Program-made: the position numbers and the translations under genes | In this document: positions 36,086 to 45,573 of the stretch, in pieces | How positions within the stretch are numbered: position 1 is the stretch's first letter | Layout of the letters: every line of letters begins with the position of its first letter | The notes under the pieces: generated by a model | Told to the model about the DNA's origin: nothing | Seen by the model: only the letters and a program-made list of their open reading frames with translations | Databases searched by the model: none | Source of the DNA: an uncultured Alphaproteobacteria bacterium | Lineage (GTDB): Bacteria; Pseudomonadota; Alphaproteobacteria; RF32; CAG-239 | Length of the DNA: 64,000 bases | NCBI GenBank assembly: GCA_944393175.1 | Contig: CALXZH010000034.1 | Location: 1 to 64,000, forward strand | Direction: 5' to 3'

Positions 36086-37468
36086 TTAGCAGTTCGTCAC
36101 ATTAACGGCTAGTCCGCCTAATGAGGTTTCTTTGTATTTATTATGCATATCTTTACCGGTATCAAACATTGTCTTTATCACACTGTCTAAGGGAACGATA
36201 TGTTGTCCGGTGCCGCGCAGGGCCAAACGAGCCGAGTTAACCGCCTTGATGGCCCCCATGGCGTTGCGTTCAATACAAGGAACCTGAACCAAACCATTGA
36301 GCGGGTCACAGGTTAGGCCAAGATTGTGCTCCATGGCAATTTCGGCGGCGTTTTCAATTTGTTTATTACTGCCGCCCATGGCTGCAACCAATCCCGCGGC
36401 AGCCATGGAGCATGCAACGCCTACCTCTCCTTGACAGCCGACTTCGGCTCCCGAAATTGAGGCATTGGTGCGATAGAGACTGCAAATGGCCGAAGCGGTT
36501 AGTAAAAATACTTTGACGCCTTCTTCAACTTTATAGGGTGATTTGACATGGGCAAATTTTTCATAATAACGCATAACCGCCGGAATTATGCCGGCAGAAC
36601 CCATGGTCGGAGCGGTAACAATTTGTCCGCCGGAGGCATTTTCTTCGGCAACGGCAAAGCCCCACAGATTTATCCAATCTATCATCTCCAACGGGTCATA
36701 GTCATTATTAATAAATTTTTCTTCCAGTCGCTTGTATAGTTTTGGGGCGCGGCGCTCCAAATTTAGTCCGCCGGGCAAAATGCCTTTGGCTTTAATTCCT
36801 CTTTCAACCGAATTTTGCATAATGCGGTTGATTTTTTCAATATAGGTGCTTACTTCACTCTCAGGGCGTAAAGCGCATTCATTTTTCCAGACTATGTCTG
36901 AAATTGTTAGATTTTCTTTTTCGCAAATGTTCATCAGCTGCGCGCAGCTTTCAAAATCATAAGGCACATCGTAGGGCTCTCTTTCGCTTCTGGTGGCCAT
37001 TTCATCTTGGCGCGCGATTGTGCCGCCTCCGACCGAAAAATATACTTCGTTCAACAGAACCTTTCCCGTCTTGTCATAAGCCTTAAAACGCATTCCGTTG
37101 GAGTGTTCGGGTAAGAATATGTCTTTTTCAAAAGTCACATTTTTATCTAAGTCAAAGGCTATGGCTCGCTCTTGCCCTAAATGCAGAATTTTGTCTTGGC
37201 GCACCGCATTAACATAAGGAATTTCAGGATTAATTTCTTCTGCCTCTAATCCCATTAATCCGTAGACAATGGCTTTGACAGTACCGTGTCCGTAACCCGT
37301 CAGCGCCAAAGAGCCATATAAAGTGACATCTACTTTTTCAACCTTATCAAACAGCTTTTGCTCGCGCAAATTATCAAGCCATCTCTTGGCTGCACGCATC
37401 GGGCCGACCGTGTGCGAACTCGATGGGCCTACCCCTATCGAGAATATTTCAAATAAACTGTAATACAT
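36086..37468 (-). CDS. sdaA: L-serine dehydratase, iron-sulfur type
   Basis: The enzyme deaminates L-serine to pyruvate with a [4Fe-4S] cluster. The protein is the one-chain form (460 residues) with the beta-domain start GVGPSSSHTVGPMRAA and the cluster-binding alpha-domain cysteines in GCQGEVGVACSMAAAG and LTCDPLNGLVQVPC. Serine deamination supplies pyruvate for fermentation. It starts three bases after the stop of the M49-like peptidase gene, so it belongs to the Memo-peptidase-sdaA unit. Confidence 0.95.
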   Translation of the reverse strand: MYYSLFEIFSIGVGPSSSHTVGPMRAAKRWLDNLREQKLFDKVEKVDVTLYGSLALTGYGHGTVKAIVYGLMGLEAEEINPEIPYVNAVRQDKILHLGQERAIAFDLDKNVTFEKDIFLPEHSNGMRFKAYDKTGKVLLNEVYFSVGGGTIARQDEMATRSEREPYDVPYDFESCAQLMNICEKENLTISDIVWKNECALRPESEVSTYIEKINRIMQNSVERGIKAKGILPGGLNLERRAPKLYKRLEEKFINNDYDPLEMIDWINLWGFAVAEENASGGQIVTAPTMGSAGIIPAVMRYYEKFAHVKSPYKVEEGVKVFLLTASAICSLYRTNASISGAEVGCQGEVGVACSMAAAGLVAAMGGSNKQIENAAEIAMEHNLGLTCDPLNGLVQVPCIERNAMGAIKAVNSARLALRGTGQHIVPLDSVIKTMFDTGKDMHNKYKETSLGGLAVNVTNC

Positions 37469-37471
37469 TTT

Positions 37472-39184
37472 CTAAAAGTGACTTTCTATCCAAATATAAT
37501 TTTTAACACCCAATTCTTTTTGTATGCGCGCGATATATTGCGACGTCTCGCCCCAAGTGGTATATTTATCAATAAACTCTTTGGCCTTGGCTGAAGATTT
37601 TGATAATTGTACCGCTATCGTTTCTTGCAACATTTGATAAACAACATCATGGAACTTATCAAAATCTATATGCACTTTATGGCTTTCATCAAACCAGAAG
37701 GCTTTGTGGTCATGCAAGAAATTAAAGTGTATTAACTCACCGACGCGGTGTGCCTCCAAAGGTTGCGCTTTCAAAAACAGGCGATAAACAACCCAAGTCG
37801 TATAGATTTTCTTTAGCGTTTCTTCATCAATAACACTGGCTTTGACATATTCGGGCATAAAAGCAATTGAAACAACATCGGCTTTTTCTTCTTCAATCGT
37901 ACTCTTATATAAGCCTAAGGCTCTTTGATATTCATTATCAGGGCCTAAAGAGTGGCCGTTTTCGTGCCCTATCACAAAAAGATGATCCGCTTCCAAATCA
38001 AAATATTTGTGCAATTCGGGAGAAACCAAACGCTCCAAGAGCTTTTTGTTTCTTTCCTTATCGCCGCTCATTCTTACTTGACGGTGGTAAGCATTTCTAC
38101 GCCCGCCACCGGTTTTGATGGCTAATTTATCGTTATTGGGCAGGTTTTGCGCCGTGGTAATGGCCCCGCGGCACTGCGCATAGTCTCCGGTCAGGGCTAC
38201 CAAGTCAACATCAACCATGGTTTGCTTTAACTCACCGCTGCCCGAAACAGATTGATGATATTTGTCGGCATAAGGCATTAATTTAGCCAGCTCCGGCATA
38301 TGCTCTTTGAACTTTAAGATTAAATCCGTGCCTTGTTTATTGATTATACCGACACGGACGCCAAGCATATCTTTCGGATTCACTTCAATATGATGTGCAT
38401 TGAGCTTTTCCATTAATGCAGAATTGTCATAAACCGTCGGTGTGAGCTCGTCATCATAACTTTCACGACCTAAGGTAAACTCCAGCTGATTGTTGTTTTG
38501 CAGAATTGCCCAATGTTTATCGGCCAACATATCCATATCTTCATTGTTTTGCAATAAAGCTTGTGCTTGCCAGCCAAGGTAGTCCTTAAATTCTTCATCC
38601 GTGGTATAGTGAGCGGCAACTTCTAATTCATTGGCGGCTTTGGAAAACTCATCTTTGAAAAATTCCGTATAGTCAATGGCTTTGAGCATATCTTGGTCGC
38701 GGCGAACCATCGTGCGAACACTCAGAATCTTTTTAACTTCTTCGATTTTTCCGGCTTCTATCATACGGGTCAGAATTTGATGAAATTCTTCGACACTCAA
38801 ATCTGAGGGGTAAAAATTACGTCCTTTGGCACCCTTTATGCCCTTAAAGATTTCGATTGGCTCCAAATCTATCCCGTTATGTCCTTCAACACCGTGAAAA
38901 GAGGTAAACAACTTTAGAGCTTTAGCAGCATAAGCACTCTCTTTGGCGGCATTTTGAAGTGCTTGTTTCATCTCCATATTTTTTTCATGGTCTTGGATAA
39001 AAGCAACATCATCTAAAATTTTGGCAGCGGCAACCAAGTGTTCAAGGGCTTTTTTATTGCCGTCGGTTAAATTCTTGTAGCCTTCAAAATCTTTTGATAC
39101 CAAATCAATGGTACGCATTCTATGATTGATAATCTCGTCTAACTCATTTTCACTTAAGGCGATTTCATATCCGTTAATTTTCAT
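37472..39184 (-). CDS. M49-like (dipeptidyl peptidase III-type) zinc peptidase
   Basis: The 570-residue protein has the zinc site HENGHSLGP (residues 407-415) and a second glutamate motif EEEKAD at 431-436, similar to the EExxAE of family M49. In classical dipeptidyl peptidase III the first motif has an extra residue (HExxxH); here it is HExxH, so this is a diverged member of the group. The remaining sequence is helical with no signal peptide, so it should be cytoplasmic. The start overlaps the end of the Memo-AMMECR1 gene by 11 bases. Confidence 0.75.
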   Translation of the reverse strand: MKINGYEIALSENELDEIINHRMRTIDLVSKDFEGYKNLTDGNKKALEHLVAAAKILDDVAFIQDHEKNMEMKQALQNAAKESAYAAKALKLFTSFHGVEGHNGIDLEPIEIFKGIKGAKGRNFYPSDLSVEEFHQILTRMIEAGKIEEVKKILSVRTMVRRDQDMLKAIDYTEFFKDEFSKAANELEVAAHYTTDEEFKDYLGWQAQALLQNNEDMDMLADKHWAILQNNNQLEFTLGRESYDDELTPTVYDNSALMEKLNAHHIEVNPKDMLGVRVGIINKQGTDLILKFKEHMPELAKLMPYADKYHQSVSGSGELKQTMVDVDLVALTGDYAQCRGAITTAQNLPNNDKLAIKTGGGRRNAYHRQVRMSGDKERNKKLLERLVSPELHKYFDLEADHLFVIGHENGHSLGPDNEYQRALGLYKSTIEEEKADVVSIAFMPEYVKASVIDEETLKKIYTTWVVYRLFLKAQPLEAHRVGELIHFNFLHDHKAFWFDESHKVHIDFDKFHDVVYQMLQETIAVQLSKSSAKAKEFIDKYTTWGETSQYIARIQKELGVKNYIWIESHF

Positions 39185-40742
39185 TGCTCTTTATCTCCAC
39201 TGTTCTAAAACGATATACTTTCAAATTTTCTGACCAATAGCTCGGATTGATTCCGGCTTTGATTTTTAATTGTTTCATAAATTCTTCCTTATCCGGCAGC
39301 TCTTGCCATACGGAGGGCAAAAACAGCCCTTGTCTGTCGCCGTCACGGATAATTATGCCATCGGTTCCGGCTTTGATTTGTGACAATAAATCTTCGGCAT
39401 CTTTATAATTTATTGCCTCAAAACCCGTCAGCAAAGAAATTGAAAAAGTTATGTTGGCTAATTCTGCTTGCGACACAGGTTGAAAGCGGCTGTCTTCCAT
39501 GGCCGCACGATAAGCATTTTCGGCTACATCTTGGGCTATTGCCACATGGGGAATTACAGTACCTACACAGCCTCGCAAAGCAGCGTTTTGTTTTAGGGTT
39601 ACAAATGAGGCTCCTTTGTTAAATAATTCATCCGCATAGTCTTTGCGTGACGGTGAATAAGATTTATGTTCCGTTACTGCTTTTTGCAATGAGCGCGCAA
39701 CAATTTGCAATAAATCCTTGCCATATGAGGCAACGTATTGCTGCAAATTATTTGTTTCTTGTTCTAATTTAGAGAGAGGGGCTGACTTGGGTTCTTTTTT
39801 TTCAAAGCTCCAAGCGCCATAGCCGACAACACGCTCCTTATCTCCCGATGTGTCGCCGGAATTGATTAAATCTAATGTCGTCGGATGCAGAGCCTGCTTA
39901 TTGGCAATAATAAGCGCAGCATTAATACCCGTGGCACCGCAAGACATATGGTCGGCGATTTCGGGCTTGTTTTGTTCTACCAACTTTGCCGTTTGCGAAT
40001 CCAATTGTTGCGCTTTGGCATAATCGTTATAGTGTGATAAATCCGCTGATATAACCAGAAGAGTATCGTCCCTTTGCAACAATGGAGAGAGTTCTTGTGC
40101 CAAAATGTTGGGTGAAACATCGCCATATACAAGCGGAATGATGGTGAATTTAGTTAATGTCTTTTGCAAAAATGGCAGTTGCACTTCTAAGCTGTGTTCA
40201 TCTTTGTGCGCCAAATCATTAACCTTAAATTGCGGATTTGCTTGCAAACGTGCAATCATGTCTTTATTGAGGACAATTTTGCCCAAAGGAGTGGTAAAAT
40301 AGTCCGCAGATGAAAGCGCAACCCCTTTCAAAGCCACTCGGTGCGACGGCCCAAGTAAAATAACGTTTTTAATCTTATCTGCAAATTTTTGAAGTTTGGC
40401 GTAGGCTTTCCCTGCCGTGACAGCCGAATACTCATACCCGGCATGCGGCACGATTAATATGCGCGGCTGCAATTCTGAGCCGGCATGTAACGAGGCTAAA
40501 TAATGTTCTACTTCACTGTCTAATTGCGCCTTATCATTTGCATAAAACAGACCTGCAACGGCTGGCGTGCGATATATGGCCAATTCATCCTCCTTGGGTT
40601 GATAGTTGGTGATGAGACTGGGATTGGATGACACGTGTTTTTCAAAACTATAATAGTTCAAGACTATTATGGCCAGTAGGATTATGGCTATTATAATGTA
40701 ATGGGTCATTTTGTTATAATCAATATCCGTGTTGTCTTTCAT
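39174..40742 (-). CDS. Membrane-anchored fusion of Memo and AMMECR1 domains (AmmeMemoRadiSam B-A)
   Basis: The N-terminus has a transmembrane helix near residues 14-32. Residues 55-315 are a Memo/MEMO1-like domain (AVAGLFYANDKAQL, VPHAGYEYSAVTAG, LGPSHR, DEHSLEVQLPFL, ISADLSHY). Residues 335-520 are an AMMECR1 domain (GASFVTLKQNAALRGCVG and SLLTGFEAINY). These correspond to proteins B and A of the AmmeMemoRadiSam set, fused. The radical SAM third member is not in the window. The biochemical role is not settled. The start at 40742 is an ATG with AGGAAG upstream; a TTG six bases earlier is possible. Confidence 0.85.
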   Translation of the reverse strand: MKDNTDIDYNKMTHYIIIAIILLAIIVLNYYSFEKHVSSNPSLITNYQPKEDELAIYRTPAVAGLFYANDKAQLDSEVEHYLASLHAGSELQPRILIVPHAGYEYSAVTAGKAYAKLQKFADKIKNVILLGPSHRVALKGVALSSADYFTTPLGKIVLNKDMIARLQANPQFKVNDLAHKDEHSLEVQLPFLQKTLTKFTIIPLVYGDVSPNILAQELSPLLQRDDTLLVISADLSHYNDYAKAQQLDSQTAKLVEQNKPEIADHMSCGATGINAALIIANKQALHPTTLDLINSGDTSGDKERVVGYGAWSFEKKEPKSAPLSKLEQETNNLQQYVASYGKDLLQIVARSLQKAVTEHKSYSPSRKDYADELFNKGASFVTLKQNAALRGCVGTVIPHVAIAQDVAENAYRAAMEDSRFQPVSQAELANITFSISLLTGFEAINYKDAEDLLSQIKAGTDGIIIRDGDRQGLFLPSVWQELPDKEEFMKQLKIKAGINPSYWSENLKVYRFRTVEIKSNEN

Positions 40743-40822
40743 GGGCAACTTCTTCCTTTTGCAGACGTTTTGCTTAGGCTACATTAACTCCTTTAATTTT
40801 TTGCTAATGTATGCCCTTTTAC

Positions 40823-41485
40823 TTAATTATTCTTCAGGCTTTTATAAAAAGATGCAAAATCATCAAAATAAATAATATTTTTGCGGTCTTGTTCTTCATC
40901 TCCCCAAATGGAATGGCCTATGCGGATGGCTTGGGCATTGGCGGCCTGCGCAGCAGCGCTGTCCATCGGGCTATCGCCTACGACCCAAACATTGCGAGGC
41001 GTTATTTCTTCTTTGGCTAACAGACCTTGTAGAGTATAGTATACTTGCTCAGGATAGGGCTTGTCACGCAAAGCCTCGTGTCCGCAAACTATCCTGCTAA
41101 ACAGCTTTTTATCAAACAGCATCGGCAATTCCAGCTCCAACAACCTGCGGTCTTTGTTGCTCATGATGAGAATCGGAATGTTCTTCTTGTTAAAATAATC
41201 CAATACTTCTTGGACATAAGGAAAAGTCTTGATATGTGATGCAACAACGTTCGGATATATTGCGGCATAACGTTCATAAGCCTCTTTGGCTTTATCTTCT
41301 CCGAAAATACGCGGAAAATTATCGCGAAATGATAACTTTGGGTCCCTTAGGCTCTTAACTTGTTCCCAATCGGGAAGATGATATTCTTTCAATACCTGAT
41401 TGATTACCAAGACCAAAGTACTACGACTTTCCGCCAAGGTATTATCCCAATCAAATATTACATATTTTAAGCCTGATATATCCAT
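40823..41485 (-). CDS. HAD-family hydrolase, phosphoglycolate phosphatase-like
   Basis: The 220-residue protein has the HAD motif 1 FDWDNTLAE, motif 2 LIMSNKD, a lysine in FDKKLFSR and motif 3/4 VVGDSPMDSAAA. These proteins remove phosphate from small molecules. The start at 41485 has GAGAGAAG just upstream; a GTG 12 bases earlier would also fit. A terminator for accD sits immediately upstream. Confidence 0.82.
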   Translation of the reverse strand: MDISGLKYVIFDWDNTLAESRSTLVLVINQVLKEYHLPDWEQVKSLRDPKLSFRDNFPRIFGEDKAKEAYERYAAIYPNVVASHIKTFPYVQEVLDYFNKKNIPILIMSNKDRRLLELELPMLFDKKLFSRIVCGHEALRDKPYPEQVYYTLQGLLAKEEITPRNVWVVGDSPMDSAAAQAANAQAIRIGHSIWGDEEQDRKNIIYFDDFASFYKSLKNN

Positions 41486-41496
41486 TTCTTCTCTCA

Positions 41497-41524
41497 CAAA
41501 AAACCCTGCCTAACGCAGGGCTTT
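41497..41524 (-). terminator. Terminator after accD
   Basis: CCCTGC and GCAGGG pair and, on the minus strand, are followed by TTTTTT, directly after the accD stop. Confidence 0.7.
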
Positions 41525-41529
41525 TAGAT

Positions 41530-42408
41530 TTACTTGTTTTCCAACAAAGCCGTATTTAACACCGGTTTTTTATGGGTCAAAATACTAATGACTTTTACCA
41601 ATTCGTTTTTCAGCTCGTGGCGGGTCACAACAATATCAACCATACCATGCTCGCGTAAATATTCAGCTCTTTGGAAACCTTCCGGTAATTTTTCGCGAAT
41701 GGTTTGCTCAATCACTCTGGCTCCGGCAAAACCGATGATGCAGCCTTTTTCAGCAATGTGAACATCACCCAACATCGCAAAAGAGGCCGAAACGCCACCA
41801 GTGGTAGGGTCGGTTAAAATTGAAATGTAAGGAATGCCTTTTTCTTTTACCTGATTAATGGCGGCTGTGGTTCTGGCCATTTGCATCAAAGATAAAATTC
41901 CTTCTTGCATACGCGCACCACCTGATGCAGCAACAATAATTAGCGGATAGTTATTGCGGGCAGATATTTCGGCGGCTTTCACAATTCCTTCGCCGACAGC
42001 CATACCCATGGAACCACCCATGAAAGAGAAGTCCATTGCCGCTACGACACAGGGAATTCCACCAATGTCGCCTTGGGCAACGCGAATTGCATCATTGCTG
42101 CCGGTGCTTTTGCGATAGGCTTTTAAGCGGTCGGTATATTTTTTGGTATCCTTAAACTTTAAGGGGTCTTCTTTCGGGGTGGGCAAAGCTATTTCATTAT
42201 ATTCGCCATCAAAAAGCATTTTCAGCCTTTTATCAACATACAAACGAAGATGATGCCCGCAAGACGTGCAAACATATAAACTCTTTTTCATCTCTTTGGA
42301 AAAGAGCATTTGCCCGCATACCGGACATTTTACCCATAAGTTATCTGCGATTTCTTTTGGGGTTACTTTTTTAATTTTAGGTCTTACAAAGTCAGTTAAC
42401 CAGTTCAT
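41530..42408 (-). CDS. accD: Acetyl-CoA carboxylase carboxyltransferase subunit beta
   Basis: AccD with AccA moves the carboxyl group from biotin to acetyl-CoA, the first step of fatty-acid synthesis. The N-terminal zinc ribbon CPVCGQM..VCTSCGHH and the glycine-rich carboxyltransferase blocks (GGSMGMAVGEGIVKAAE, ASGGARMQEG, PTTGGVSASFAM) are present. At 292 residues it is normal. The gene lies 15 bases after lapA. Typical alphaproteobacterial order has trpFBA between lapA and accD; they are absent here. Confidence 0.96.
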   Translation of the reverse strand: MNWLTDFVRPKIKKVTPKEIADNLWVKCPVCGQMLFSKEMKKSLYVCTSCGHHLRLYVDKRLKMLFDGEYNEIALPTPKEDPLKFKDTKKYTDRLKAYRKSTGSNDAIRVAQGDIGGIPCVVAAMDFSFMGGSMGMAVGEGIVKAAEISARNNYPLIIVAASGGARMQEGILSLMQMARTTAAINQVKEKGIPYISILTDPTTGGVSASFAMLGDVHIAEKGCIIGFAGARVIEQTIREKLPEGFQRAEYLREHGMVDIVVTRHELKNELVKVISILTHKKPVLNTALLENK

Positions 42409-42423
42409 TTTTCACCATTTTTG

Positions 42424-42834
42424 TTAGTTAGCATCAGAGCTCTCGCCTTCTTGCGAAGTGCGGGAAAATATTTTTTTCAATCGTTGACCCAAACTCGGTT
42501 TCGGTTGCCGTGCGTCTGCGGCTTTCATTGTGTCTAAATCAGACTGTAAGCCCGAAACCTTTTCAACCAACTTTTGTTGTTCTTTGCTCAGCTTCTTATT
42601 TTGCTTCTTTTGTTGACGCAGCGCTTTGCGTACCGGCGCATATGACAGCCACATCCAAAGCATGCCGAGGATAAAACCCAATAATATAAAAAATACTACC
42701 GCAACGCTCAAAGATACCGTTACTTCAAAATAAAAGGGCCAAAGGTTAAATGTTGCCAAATCATTATTCACAAATGCAAATATCAGAATAATGATTAATA
42801 ATGGCAAGCCTATCAGCATTTTTATGAAACCCAT
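42424..42834 (-). CDS. lapA: LapA-family inner-membrane protein
   Basis: The 136-residue protein has two transmembrane helices (about 4-22 and 38-62) and a cytoplasmic coiled-coil-like tail, the form of the lipopolysaccharide assembly protein A / DUF1049 family, which takes part in regulating LPS synthesis with LapB. LapB is not in the window. It lies between ihfB and accD, the usual alphaproteobacterial place. A ribosome site AAAGGG is upstream. Confidence 0.85.
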   Translation of the reverse strand: MGFIKMLIGLPLLIIILIFAFVNNDLATFNLWPFYFEVTVSLSVAVVFFILLGFILGMLWMWLSYAPVRKALRQQKKQNKKLSKEQQKLVEKVSGLQSDLDTMKAADARQPKPSLGQRLKKIFSRTSQEGESSDAN

Positions 42835-42860
42835 ATCTTGACCCTTTCAAATTGCAAATT

Positions 42861-43145
42861 TTATTTTTTCGGATTCAAAAGCTCGTGGAGCTGTTTGCCG
42901 GTTTTGAAGTGAGGAATATTACGTTCTTCAACTTTGACCTGCTCGCCGGTGCGGGGATTTTTGGCAACTCGCGGTGAGCGCTTACGAATCGAAAAAGCTC
43001 CAAAGCCGCGAAATTCGACTCTTTCTCCGGCTGCCAAAGAGCTGATTATTTTATCAAAAACCACGCCGACTATTCTTTCTACGTCCTTTAACATTAAATG
43101 TGGATTTTTATTGGCAATTCTTTCTATTAATTCAGATCTAGTCAC
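42861..43145 (-). CDS. ihfB: Integration host factor subunit beta
   Basis: This small DNA-bending protein has the HU/IHF fold with [32 protein letters not shown] and [11 protein letters not shown], typical of IHF-beta. I choose the GTG at 43145 because the AGAGGT site precedes it and the product then begins where IHF-beta does; the frame extends upstream to 43208 without support. 94 residues is the family length. Confidence 0.93.
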   Translation of the reverse strand: MTRSELIERIANKNPHLMLKDVERIVGVVFDKIISSLAAGERVEFRGFGAFSIRKRSPRVAKNPRTGEQVKVEERNIPHFKTGKQLHELLNPKK

Positions 43146-43277
43146 GATAATACCTCTTTTCCATATAATTAATTTCTTTTGCAGATAAGTTATCCGTTTT
43201 TGTTCCATAAATCAATATCGCAATTTGTTAAAAAACAAAAATTTTATTGGAACTTATCCCACATTAAATAGAATTTT

Positions 43278-44393
43278 TCAACTGGCTAAGTGTTCAACCC
43301 CCGTCGGCACCTTTTCTTGGCCCAATTGAATATCCTCTATTTTATCTATCCGGCGGGAAATTTTGCCGGAAGAAACTTTAATATCGCCTATGTCCTTTGA
43401 GGCCATCTCAAAATGCTTACTCAAATTATCTACCCTATCATCAAGGCGAGAAATATCTTCTATCAAAAGGCCCACTTCTTTTTGAATTACACCGGCCATT
43501 TCTCGCATTCTGGCATCCTTTAAGACGGCTCGAACCGTATTGAGCGTAGCCATCAACGTGGTTGGCGAAACTATCCATACTTTAGCGCGATAAGATGCCT
43601 CTATCACATCCGTAAAATTGGAATGAAGTTCTGCATAAATGGACTCGGAGGGCAAAAACATTAACGCCGACTCAGCCGTTTCTCCGGGAATAATATATTT
43701 TTCGGCTATGTCTTTAATATGTTTCAATACAGATGCTCGAAAGAATCTCTCGGCTTCAACCTTTTCCCTATCGTTTTGTGCATTACGCAAGGCTTGATAA
43801 CTCTCTAAAGGAAATTTCGAATCGATGACAATCATGCCCGGAGGATTAGGCAAATTCAAAACACAATCAGCACGCTTTTGATTGCTTAAAACCACCTGGA
43901 ATGCATAAGCCGAAGGCGGCAAGGTCGATGTCACCAAATCATTGAGTTGAATTTCTCCGAATGCTCCCCTCGCTTGCTTATTGGATAACACTTCTTGCAA
44001 GGAAACAACCTGCTCCGAAAGGGAGGATATTTTTTGCTGGGCGACATCTATTTTTGCCAAACGTTCACGCAAGTCATGCAGAGTTTCCGCCGTTTTGGTG
44101 GTGGATTGCTGCAACCCCTCGCCTACACTTTTGGTTACCGCCAACAATTTGTCATCCATCATTTTCAGGACTGACATTTTTTGTTCATTGATTGCTTCCG
44201 CGATTTTATTTTGAGCATTTTGGTTATTTTCGGACAGTTGCGTAATGCGTCCGGCAAGTTCTGCCTGAGAGCGAAACAACAAATCACTTAATTTCAAGAG
44301 TTCCTTACTCTCACCCTTATGGGTTGCCAAATACAACACACTTAACAGCAGTACACATATTACCGCTATTAAAACAATCAAGAGTGCATCCAT
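43278..44393 (-). CDS. rmuC: DNA recombination protein RmuC
   Basis: The protein has an N-terminal transmembrane helix (about residues 3-23), a long coiled-coil region (30-130) and the RmuC nuclease-like domain with GAFGEIQLNDLV, IVIDSKFPLESYQ and FLPSESIYAEL. RmuC limits rearrangements at inverted repeats. 371 residues is a normal length. It starts ten bases after accA and is likely co-transcribed. Confidence 0.93.
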   Translation of the reverse strand: MDALLIVLIAVICVLLLSVLYLATHKGESKELLKLSDLLFRSQAELAGRITQLSENNQNAQNKIAEAINEQKMSVLKMMDDKLLAVTKSVGEGLQQSTTKTAETLHDLRERLAKIDVAQQKISSLSEQVVSLQEVLSNKQARGAFGEIQLNDLVTSTLPPSAYAFQVVLSNQKRADCVLNLPNPPGMIVIDSKFPLESYQALRNAQNDREKVEAERFFRASVLKHIKDIAEKYIIPGETAESALMFLPSESIYAELHSNFTDVIEASYRAKVWIVSPTTLMATLNTVRAVLKDARMREMAGVIQKEVGLLIEDISRLDDRVDNLSKHFEMASKDIGDIKVSSGKISRRIDKIEDIQLGQEKVPTGVEHLAS

Positions 44394-44403
44394 AGCTTAT
44401 GCC

Positions 44404-45375
44404 CTAGTTTTCGGGAAGGTTACGCCCCATTGCTAAGAATTTAGCCGTCCGCTGTTTTTTGAGTTCTTCGCCACTCATCGGTAATAAATCTTTGAGATGT
44501 TTTAAGATACAATCACCAACTTTTTCGATTGTGGCTTTAGGGTCGCGATGAGCGCCGCCAACCGGCTCCTTAATGATTTCATCAATCACGCCGAAATGAC
44601 GTAAATCTTGAGCCGTTAGGCGCAAAGCTTCGGTTGCTTCCTGAACTTTATCTGCCGAACGCCACAAAATAGATGCACAGCCTTCAGGTGAAATTACGGA
44701 ATAGATAGAGTGCTCCAACATCAAAATACGATTAGCCGTTGCAATGGCAATCGCACCGCCGGACCCACCCATGCCGATAACGGTTGATATAATCGGCACA
44801 TGAATTTGTAAACATTTTTCAATCGAAGACGCTATGGCTTCGGCTTGGCCTCTGGCTTCGGCATCAATTCCGGGGAAAGCTCCGTCAGTATCGACAAAAG
44901 CCAAAACCGGCATATTAAATTTATCGGCCATATCCATCAGGCGTTGTGCTTTACGGTAGCCTTCAGGTTTTGCCATACCGAAATTATGCTTCATACGGGT
45001 TTCTAAGTCCGAACCCTTTTCTTGACCGATAACAACGACCGAAATGTTCTTAAAGCGTCCGATACCGCCAATCATTGCCTCATCATCACCAAACAATCTA
45101 TCCCCGCATAAAGGTGTGAAATCCTCTATCAGAGCATGAACATAATCTAAGCAATGCGGGCGTTGCGGATGGCGTGATACTTGCAGTTTTTGCCATGGAG
45201 TCAGATTGGCATAAGTTTGTCTGACTTGTTTTTCTAATTTTTGTTCCAAACGGGAAACCTCTTGGGCTATATCAACATCTTGATCCTTGGCTAAGAGTTT
45301 TAAGCTTTCTATTTTGGCTTCTATTTCCACAATATTTTTTTCAAAATCCAACACAAATGTATTGTCATTACTCAT
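44404..45375 (-). CDS. accA: Acetyl-CoA carboxylase carboxyltransferase subunit alpha
   Basis: AccA pairs with AccD. The blocks PWQKLQVSRHPQRPHCLDY, GDRLFGDDEAMIGGIG, FVDTDGAFPGIDAE and GMGGSGGAIAIATANR identify it. At 323 residues it is complete. A ribosome site AGAAGAAA lies before the ATG. It is the first gene of an accA-rmuC unit. Confidence 0.96.
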   Translation of the reverse strand: MSNDNTFVLDFEKNIVEIEAKIESLKLLAKDQDVDIAQEVSRLEQKLEKQVRQTYANLTPWQKLQVSRHPQRPHCLDYVHALIEDFTPLCGDRLFGDDEAMIGGIGRFKNISVVVIGQEKGSDLETRMKHNFGMAKPEGYRKAQRLMDMADKFNMPVLAFVDTDGAFPGIDAEARGQAEAIASSIEKCLQIHVPIISTVIGMGGSGGAIAIATANRILMLEHSIYSVISPEGCASILWRSADKVQEATEALRLTAQDLRHFGVIDEIIKEPVGGAHRDPKATIEKVGDCILKHLKDLLPMSGEELKKQRTAKFLAMGRNLPEN

Positions 45376-45573
45376 ATTGATTTCTCTTCTATAATTTAGT
45401 CCTGTGGCTTTATTAGCACATTTTTTTTCAAATTTCGACTATTATTTTTAATTATTGTTGATTTATTGCCTTAATATCCCATTTTTTAGGCAAAAACGAA
45501 TATTTTAATTGAAATATTTACGCAATTTTATACTATAAATAAAAGTTTTTTTTGCAGTGAAATGGAGGCATCT

